A stretch of DNA of 64,000 nt, taken from positions 106,087,309 through 106,151,308 of the forward strand of contig OY987298.1 in the NCBI GenBank assembly GCA_963920635.1, given 5' to 3'. How positions within the stretch are numbered: the first letter of the stretch is position 1; each line of letters begins with the position of its first letter. The notes under the pieces were generated by a model. It was not told where the DNA came from and searched no databases. It was given only the letters and a program-made list of their open reading frames with translations. This DNA is from Pseudeuparius sepicola (Eukaryota > Arthropoda > Insecta > Coleoptera > Anthribidae). Below are positions 57,289 to 64,000 of this stretch, piece by piece. The translations under genes and the position numbers were made by a program.

Positions 57289-59025
57289 AACACGTTATGA
57301 CAACCTGGCGCACTAAGATACAACTCAGAACCGCAGACAGTAACATCGAGACCGACACAATCAACATCCGAAGAGGGATTTTCCAAGGAGATTCACTCAG
57401 TCCACTGTGGTTCTGCATGGCGATGAACCCTCTATCACATCGGTTGAACTCTACAAAATACGGCTTCGCTATCAAAAGCAACAACGCAGAAGCGATCAAG
57501 TTGAATCACCTATTATATATGGATGATTTAAAACTGATCGCCGCAACCAAAAACCAACTAACGCAAATGCTTAAAATTGTAGAGGAGTTCTCCAGGGACA
57601 TCGGAATGCTGTTTGGACTGGACAAGTGCCGCACCCTTAATATCATCCGGGGAAAGCTCGAACAAAGCGCACACGAGATGCAGGACGGCCGGGAGATCGA
57701 AGCAATGGGCAAGGGAGATACATACAAGTATCTCGGGATGAAACAAGCTCAAAGGATAGACCATCGAACAATGAAGACTGATTTAACGAATGAATTCATC
57801 AAGAGAGTAAGACAAGTAGTGCGAACTGATCTTAACAGCAGGAATTTGTTTAAGGCCCTGAACACGTATGCGTGCTCTGTACTCAGCTATTCGTTCGGAA
57901 TAGTGAATTGGACCAACACGGACATCAACAACCTGCAACGAAAAGTTAGGACACTACTAACAAAAGCTCATAAACATCATCCCCGTAGCGCCGTAGAAAG
58001 AACAACTCTGCCACGTCAACTAGGAGGAAGAGGATTGGCAGATCTCAGCAAGCAATTGGACCAACAAATATTAAATCTGCGTAATTATTTCTACAGGCAG
58101 GCCAACAGCTCCACACTACATAGGGCTATATGCGGAGCAGACGTCTCAACACCGCTACGTCTGACGGAACACGAGCGTCAAAATCACCACCGAACCGACA
58201 ACGATAAACTACAGAGGTGGTTGGGGAAGCCGCTGCACGGGAGGCATCCTAATGAGGTTAACCAGGAACATGTCGACAAGTTAGCGTCGAACTATTGGCT
58301 GACCTCGGGACGAATGTTCCCCGAGACTGAAGGCTTCCTACTGACCATACAAGATCAGGTTATACCAACTCGCAACTACCTAAAATTCATTGTAGGAGAT
58401 GCATCGGTAGTGGATGACAGATGCAGATACGGGTGCCCAACTTCAGAAACAATCCAGCACATAACAGGAGGATGTCAGATGTTCGCATCAACGGAATATA
58501 AGGAACGACACGATTCGGTTGCCAAGATCTTGCACCAGGAACTGGCGGAAAAGCTGCTGCTTGTGCAGGCAGAGAGGGTCCCATATTACAACTACACACC
58601 TGAGCCTGTTCTTGAGAACAGCAACTACAAGATGTACTGGGATCGTACAGTTCTGACAGATCAACGAGTTGCCCATAACAGACCGGACCTTATAATAGTT
58701 GATAAAATTTCTAGGCAGACAACTCTGATTGATGTGGCCATCCCGAACAACAACAACCTGCGTGTGAAACAAGTCGAGAAGATCGCGAAGTACAGAGATT
58801 TAGAAGAACGAATTAGAAGGCAATGGGAAATGGAGAACGTCCAGACGATTCCAATCATCATGTCAACAACTGGTGTTATACCAAAAAGTTTGCTGAGGAA
58901 CATCAAGGAGCTGGGTCTAACTGATAGTCTTTACAGGTCCATGCAGAAAGCGGTACTACTTGCGACAGCCCGAACCGTCAGGAAATTCATGGGGAGTGCA
59001 GGAACGTCCAACAACATCAATGTCA
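57289..59025 (+). mobile_element. R4/Dong-like retrotransposon, copy 3, truncated at both ends
   Basis: Equals 55391-57127 of the full copy without any indel (1737 bp each) and with a few per cent of substitutions. It starts in the middle of the reverse transcriptase and stops just before the ORF stop codon, so the 3' UTR and TAA tail are missing. AACACGTTATG is found at its 5' end, right after its 3' end (59050-59060) and at the matching site in the full copy. Confidence 0.92.
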
Positions 59026-59072
59026 GAGCCAAAGAATCGATGTTAATAGAACACGTTATGCGCAAAATGTAA
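57297..59072 (+). pseudogene. Truncated R4/Dong-like ORF with a foreign C-terminal tail
   Basis: A 591-codon open frame starts at an internal Met (MTTWRTKIQLRTADSNIETD) and retains YMDD (residues 74-77), the CCHC knuckle and the RLE nuclease region. The N-terminal DNA-binding region and the first half of the reverse transcriptase are gone. The last 15 or so residues (RAKESMLIEHVMRKM) come from the flanking DNA, not from the retrotransposon. It has no internal stop, so a truncated protein with thumb, knuckle and nuclease could be made if transcribed; there is no evidence that it is. Confidence 0.85.
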
Positions 59073-59159
59073 TAATTCCAAGGCACATTTTCAAAATAAG
59101 GTGTTTTTTAACGCAAAAGTGTTACTAGGACAGTGTCCATTACTCCCGCAATTACCCTA

Positions 59160-59986
59160 CAGAATATGGCAACAGTCAAATGAAACAAATTTATTGTATA
59201 GTTGAAATTCTTTAATTGTCACATCTGAGTATCTGGAAGTTAGAAAACTTAAAAATTGTGAATTATGATGGGCAATTTTTTGCCTCTTTTAGAATCTATG
59301 GCACTATCTTATCACATAAAACCTGATGGCAGTTGGACACACTGACATATAACATAACCTTGTATCAGCCCACTTATGTGGTCTCCGCTTGGAGTCTACA
59401 GAAAACAAACTTCCCCTCAAGGCTTCACTTTTCCTATGTGATAGACTGTGAAATGCTGGGTCCCCTTATTTTTAAAGAGTCCCTGAGTGATGCTAATTCT
59501 GTGAGTGTGGCGTGTGGCGGACTGACGGGGTAGGGCGCGGGGTGAGTGCGTGTGCGTGACGGCAGTGTTGCCAGTGTTCAGTGTTGCCGCTGTTTACTTT
59601 GTTTTATTTTGTTATTAGTGTTTTAGTCAGTGTCTATTACTATACGCAATAACACGAACACGCAACAAGATTAGTAAGGTTTTTAATGTAAACCTATAGT
59701 GTCAAAAAAATTAAAAAAATAAACGCTAGAATTTGTCAGGGGGGCTATTTTTATACCAGGGGGGGCTTAGCCCCCCCCCCAGCCCCTCTTAGCTACGCCA
59801 ATGGAGATAGGTCGTCTCATCATAACCCCTCACAAGACGGAAATGCGGTCGCGTTGGTCCCCGCCGGTCCGCCCACGTGGCAGGTGGGCAGACGGGATCC
59901 GACGGAACTGATTTGGCGATTGTATCATTTCACTGCAACCTAGCCTCGGGTGTGTTTAATAAAATATTTCTTCTGAAATATGACAA
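59160..59986. other. Intergenic DNA with a G/C-run repeat end
   Basis: No gene. At about 59753-59803 a stretch with GGGGGGGCTTAGCCCCCCCC then TTAGCTACGCCA is the kind of terminus also seen at 43635 and 63742. Confidence 0.45.
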
Positions 59987-60716
59987 ATGCATAGCCGAGA
60001 AGAAAAAATCGCTATGGTGAAGTGGTTTTACATTTCCCAAAGTGTAGAAGAAGTCGTTGGTCGTTTTGTTTCTACTTTTCCTGATCGGCCAGTCCCAACT
60101 GCTCAAACGGTGCGGTATAACGTGAATCGTTTTGAACAAACGGGTTGTATCACTGGCTGCAGGAACTGTGGTTCTGGGGGCACCATCAAGAAAGAGCTCT
60201 ACCTGAGAGAAGAGTTGAAAGGGAGGTGACGGTTTGTGCCCTTGTGGAAGCTAGCGAACCATGTTCGAGTATATAGGCGGATTTCAGAATAACTTGATAT
60301 TTCTAGCAGGACAGTACGGAATATTTTAAAACGCAATAAGTACAGGTGTTTTAGGGTGCAGTAGAGGAAGAAAATTTTTCCTGAGGACAATTTCCGACGA
60401 CTTCAGATTTGTGAGGCCATGAGGGAGAAGTGTGACAATGACGAGCACATTTTAGAACGTGTTCTGTTTACAGACGAGTCCTTATTTTCTCTCCATGGAC
60501 TTAAGTGCACCTACTAGAACCCAGTACCCACGCAAGGTAAATGTCTGGGCAGGTATTTTGGGAGACCAAATTATTGGTCCCTTTTTTATTGAAGGCGTTC
60601 TAACGGCCCAGAAATACTTGGACTTATTAGAACACCAGATTATGCCTGCTATTCCCGCTGCTGCTGCTAATCAGAACATCAACTTGGACCAAATATGGTC
60701 TTGTTTGTATTATTAA
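59987..60716 (+). pseudogene. Tc1/mariner-type transposase, frameshifted and 3'-truncated
   Basis: The first frame (59987-60229) holds an N-terminal helix-turn-helix: MVKWFYISQSVEEVVGRFVS, then PTAQTVRYNVNRFEQTG. Between 60230 and 60460 the frame is broken, but RVLFTDESLFSLHG (about 60455-60497) preserves the first catalytic Asp region. The last frame (60459-60716) has YPRKVNVWAGILGDQIIGPF and ends LDQIW, exactly where the second catalytic motif (QQDGAP in relatives) would start. The rest, including the second and third acidic residues, is missing. No terminal repeats were found. It is a dead copy. Confidence 0.88.
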
Positions 60717-61762
60717 TAATTGACACAACGAATTAACCTGCCATAGCTCAAATTTGAACCAGAGGAAATTGTTTCTTTAAAACCGCTACCAAAAAAGGTA
60801 TCCCTCGTCACCAATGAATTCTACGTAATAAATTAACAAACAATGTTGTTACCAAAATCGAAAATATTCACAAGCAAAAAATCATTTCACGATTAATAAA
60901 AACGAAAAAAATAAAACAAGTTAGATATCAGGACGCGGTTTGCGGCATTCAACTTTTCTCGAAAATTGAGTCCAGTGTACCTTAACTACTTTTTCTCGGG
61001 ACATATAGGAAAATCCTCCCTAAACCTTCCAACTTTGGATATCGCACAATATTTTTTCATATACCGAAAAATAAAAAAGAATATCCCCTTTGCAAAATCA
61101 TATGGCAATATTTCTATAAACTTTTTTTAGTTCCTAGTTGCATTTTAATCTAAAATTTAATGCGATTGATGATTGATGGCAGATACAGCTGGAAGAGCTT
61201 TCCTGTTTTTTGCTTGCTCTTGCCTAGTAATACGTCATAATTTAGTAAACAGAATAAAATGTCAGGAACTTTTTAAACCACATAAATACCAAATACATAC
61301 CACATACATTTCGTGGCGTTTAAACAGAAATTTATTTATATTTTATATGTATTATTAATTCATTCTATGGCGTTCATATTGAGAATGTCAGGCTCACAAT
61401 TAAATTCATGGTCTGTAGAAGTTAGTAACCGTACCCGTTATTACCCCGTAAATTTGCCATTTGCTTATTTATATTCACGCCAAGATTGGTATTGTTCAGA
61501 AGCCAGTTTAAAATTTTACAGCGCATAAAGTACCGAGCTAGATAAACTTTACGGCTTATTATAGTTTGCTTTTGATAGTCCCGTCTAGAGAGTTCTGCAG
61601 CGCAATTTTGTTATTTTCATATACATAATTCTATTTGCGGCGAGTAGGTAAGCCTTTAGTAGAGTATGCCCAAGTTCTTACCTGAAGTTAGGATGCAAAG
61701 GAGAGATATTCTAATATTTTCTTATTAATTAATTGAAGAGGGACCCCATGTGGGTTATTCAT
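60717..61762. other. Intergenic DNA, no gene recognised
   Basis: Short frames at 61173-61528 overlap and have no domain. Confidence 0.5.
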
Positions 61763-61854
61763 ATTTTAGAAAGGAAAATAAGAAAACAGACCTCAGTCCC
61801 ACAATTTTGAAATTGTGGGACTGAGGTCTGTTTTCTTATTTTCCTTTCTAAAAT
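61763..61854. repeat. Perfect 45-bp inverted repeat with a 2-base loop
   Basis: 61763-61807 (ATTTTAGAAAGGAAAATAAG and onward) is the exact complement of 61810-61854, with TG between. Such a palindrome is either very young, a cloning/sequencing fold-back artefact or the source of a long double-stranded RNA hairpin. Confidence 0.95.
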
Positions 61855-62175
61855 CTAATATTTTCAGTTATTGTTATACTGGGACGGGGTATAACGGCGT
61901 ACTTCGATACTGATACCATGAAAATATAATATTTATCACCAAATTTTAGTTGGTTAGTTGAGTATTGTTGAATTGCATTTACAGTAGCTTGTTTTAACTT
62001 CAAGTTACTTGGATAAATTAATAAACTAAACTATAAATATCTTCGACCAATTAGATCTGTTTACCAGAACTCAAAAGCATGTAGAAATGAAGGTCTGATC
62101 CAATTTACATTAATCTAAATTGCATCGTATAATTTACGTTTACAAAGCCATAAAATTTGAATTTTTGGAGATACA

Positions 62176-62692
62176 TAATAGTTATTTATGTACCAAGGCA
62201 CTGAAGTTCAACTTTTTAAGACTCATGTGGAATTTAGTTGCCGAGGCCTCTGGCCGAGGCAAATAAACCACATGAGTCATAAAAACAACTTCAGTGCCGA
62301 GGTACTTACATGTTATATTTTTTTTGAAATCGGAAAAAAAAAAGTTTTATTAGGCAATAAAATAATAATAAGGGATCATCCGTCCATGAACCGACTACGC
62401 GCGGCGTTGCTTGACTTTGACGATCGCTCTACCTAGGTCAAGTAAGACAAGGCACGGCATCTTCGTACAGAAAAACCAAACTGCTGCTTCTTGTGCAGCC
62501 TACACAACAAATCAATTGATATTCAAATTTACTAAAATATGTATATTGAAGGATTGCGCTTCTATAGGAAACAATTTCGCAATGTGTACGAAAAGTTAAA
62601 TGGGCCTTTATCGGCCGGGTTTTGAATATTTGGTCACTTTTGACGGGCGATTTCTCCGCGTCTGACGTTTGATGTTTACATCTCGCCAAGGC
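62176..62692 (+). repeat. Dispersed repeat, family R, copy at 62 kb
   Basis: Matches 25912-26240 along most of its length and 12363-12460 at its right end. It includes the hairpin 62189-62305, a divergent A-rich insert and then CGTCCATGAACCGACTACGC. It ends about TCTCGCCAAGGCCTAC. Confidence 0.8.
62189..62305. repeat. Hairpin within family R
   Basis: GTACCAAGGCACTGAAGTTC and the following 40 bases pair with the complement of GTACCTCGGCACTGAAGTTG and onward. Centre GAGGCCTCTGGCCGAGGC. The copy at 26 kb keeps only one arm. Confidence 0.75.
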
Positions 62693-62705
62693 CTACTTAT
62701 TGAAA

Positions 62706-62742
62706 AAATCGTACAATAATGTAGCTCATTATTGTACGATTT
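62706..62742. repeat. 16-bp perfect hairpin
   Basis: AAATCGTACAATAATG, a 5-base loop TAGCT, then the exact complement. It lies just outside family R. Confidence 0.7.
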
Positions 62743-63120
62743 CTGTGCTTCTAATGACGATTTTGAGACACTTTACTGCCGATTTCACGAAAAAAATATT
62801 TTTCCGCTTTTTTTGCTAAGGACAAAGGCGCCAAAATACTAAGATCATAATAATATTTTATAGGGGCCTGACAACATGCCCCTAAAAACGTCGATTGCTT
62901 CAATTTTAGCGTTGTTGTCAACCTCCTGCTACTGTATCTGGTTCTCACGTTTTCGAGATGTCAGAAAAATTTCATATTTCAAATTTTGAACTAATGACAA
63001 ACAGCAGACTTTAATATTGGAAATGTCGCATGATAGAAAGAAAAGAAGGTATGATATTTTGTACTAGAGTTTCGACTGAATTATTTGGTTTTTGCATGGC
63101 GGCATTTTGCCGGTGTTATA

Positions 63121-63261
63121 ATGCGTTGTGCAGTGGCCGGGTGTAAGTCAGACAATGAATCAAAACATTTTGTGCGTGATTCGATAGTCTTTCGCTTCAC
63201 CAACGACGAAAGTCTCTCGAAGATTTGGATCAGTACGTGCAAACCAGCAGATAAATTTAAT
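63121..63261 (+). CDS. Partial THAP-type zinc-finger exon
   Basis: From the Met at 63121 the frame reads MRCAVAGCKSDNES, then IVFRFTNDESLSKIWISTC and KPADKFN. This is the first half of a THAP DNA-binding domain: C-X4-C pair, the F-x-F strand and the conserved W in KIW. The second zinc pair (C-x-x-H-F) is missing in frame. A donor-like GTGAAA begins at 63262, so the second half is probably on a downstream exon that I did not find before the window ends. An in-frame upstream Met (63085) exists, but THAP proteins usually start within a few residues of the first Cys. It may belong to a host gene or to a THAP-bearing transposon. Confidence 0.65.
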
Positions 63262-63299
63262 GTGAAAAATTTTAGATTTTTTCTGCGACGCCACTGTCT

Positions 63300-63600
63300 T
63301 TTGTCACGACACTTCCTACAGGTTTTTCTATATAACTACATCCCCTATGCGTCTCCCAATAATATCTTCGAGATTAAGATTGACTTACACAAAAATATGA
63401 TTTTTGGAATTTTTGCGACTTCAATGTCGTTTTCACGGCACCTCCTACAGGTTTTTTTCTATATTACTACATCCCCTACGTGTCCCCAAAAATACCTTTG
63501 AGACTGTACACAAAAAAATCAGTATGTAGATATACTCTGTACTCATACAGCCCTTATACGCGTCTCTCAAAAATATCTGATTGAGATTTATATAGGTAGG
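63300..63600. repeat. 128-bp minisatellite after the THAP exon
   Basis: CCTACAGGTTTTTCTATATA at 63315 recurs diverged at 63443, followed both times by ACTACATCCCCTA and GAGATT or GAGACT; a third partial copy lies at about 63545-63590 (CGCGTCTCTCAAAAATATCT). It would sit in the intron. Open frames through it are non-coding. Confidence 0.75.
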
Positions 63601-63741
63601 TACACTAAAAGAATAAGATTTTGGGTTTTTTGCCACGAAATAGAAATCGAAAAATGTTCAAGAAATTTTCCGTAAATTTTTTTAAATGTCCAGATTTTCA
63701 TAAAAAACATAATAATTGTCAAAGTAATACTCACTTCGAGC

Positions 63742-63778
63742 ACGGGCGTAGCCAGGATTTAGTTTTGGGGGGGGGGGT
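63742..63778. repeat. GCGTAGCCAGGATTT plus G-run repeat end
   Basis: GGGCGTAGCCAGGATTTAG followed by a run of G is the third occurrence of this terminus type (others about 43635 and 59795 inverted). It is likely the end of a dispersed element. Confidence 0.5.
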
Positions 63779-64000
63779 TAGTTTGAGAAGTAAATAAAAC
63801 AACAAAAATATACTTACATGAAATTTAATATCTATATATTCATCCGAAAAACTACGACATATTTATAAAGTTGTTAACTTTAAATGAAATGGATAAATTA
63901 ATTTCGTTCCTCTGCGCTAAATCTAAAACCATTAAAGAAATCTTCGGCTTTTGCTGCTCCCTGTATAGTCATTACTAACATTCCGTGATAAAAGTCTTGT

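Larger units (their letters stand above)
52196..59159. mobile_element. TA-flanked TIR element (element D) split by R4/Dong-like insertions
   Basis: The left end TAGGGTAGCTGTGGTAGTAA and the complement of the right end TAGGGTAATTGCGGGAGTAA both continue with TGGACAC and have TA at the extremity. The motif GTAATGGAC recurs at 52212, 52400, 52421 and 52443, and inverted at 59135. Host parts are 52196 to about 52485 and about 59026-59159 (roughly 0.4 kb together). Its internal ATA/TAA microsatellite is the landing site of three head-to-tail retrotransposon copies. Confidence 0.8.

Noticed and set aside
63262..63501. C-terminal extension of the THAP frame
   Set aside because: This part is a minisatellite translated by chance and has no THAP second half.
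1..64000. CRISPR array, bacterial operon or phage
   Set aside because: No regularly spaced repeats with unique spacers, no dense coding and no ribosome binding sites; all coding signals are eukaryotic transposable elements.
1..64000. tRNA and rRNA genes
   Set aside because: No cloverleaf with A and B boxes and no rRNA core sequence was recognised by eye; a covariance-model scan would be decisive.

Overview
The window is AT-rich, TE-dense eukaryotic DNA, most likely from an insect. The evidence is a remnant of an env-bearing gypsy-type (errantivirus-like) element, Ty3/gypsy and R4/Dong-like retrotransposons, many TA-flanked Tc1/mariner-type inverted-repeat elements, a short TTAGG tract and a THAP zinc-finger exon. 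There are no operons, ribosome binding sites or bacterial genes. I cannot fix the order of insect. No complete host gene is visible; the only host-gene candidate is a partial THAP exon near the right edge.

Layout. 1-4.6 kb: no recognisable gene. 4.6-5.1 kb: a CpG-rich tandem array of CRE/bZIP-like, NRF1-like and GC-box-like sites. 5.2-8.4 kb: a 3.25-kb element with short terminal inverted repeats; a second copy lies inverted at 44.5-47.6 kb. 10.2-11.3 kb: a long-armed foldback element. 12.6-13.0 kb: a GC-richer non-repetitive block. 13.1-14.8 kb: a TA-flanked element built on a TACCCCAT.TTGCCCC-like motif. 15.8-20.7 kb: a decayed minus-strand gypsy/errantivirus remnant (gag joined to RNase H, integrase, env pieces) broken by a TA-flanked element at 16.9-17.8 kb; a sister element sits just outside it at 20.9-21.8 kb. 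25.2-27.0 kb: mariner-type MITEs and a dispersed repeat. 28.2-39.2 kb: a complete-length Ty3/gypsy LTR retrotransposon with an ATTT target duplication, 2.1-2.4 kb LTRs, and gag-pol broken by several frameshifts. A TTAA-flanked MITE sits in its 5' LTR, and the 3' LTR preserves the empty site. 44-52 kb: three related mariner-like copies, one carrying the inverted 3.1-kb element and a TTAGG tract. 52.2-59.2 kb: a small TA-flanked element whose internal TAA microsatellite was hit by R4/Dong-like retrotransposons, giving a head-to-tail trio of which the middle copy has an intact 1239-codon ORF. 60 kb: a broken Tc1/mariner-like transposase. 61.8-62.7 kb: hairpins and another dispersed-repeat copy. 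63.1 kb: the THAP exon and a minisatellite.

The sequence works as a stack of nested insertions and not as a pathway. The parts most likely to be active are the R4-like ORF (uninterrupted, with near-identical neighbours) and possibly the regulatory-looking array at 4.6-5.1 kb. Several insertions can be proved within the window because an empty site survives in a paralogous copy. All identities and domain calls are by eye; no database search was run.
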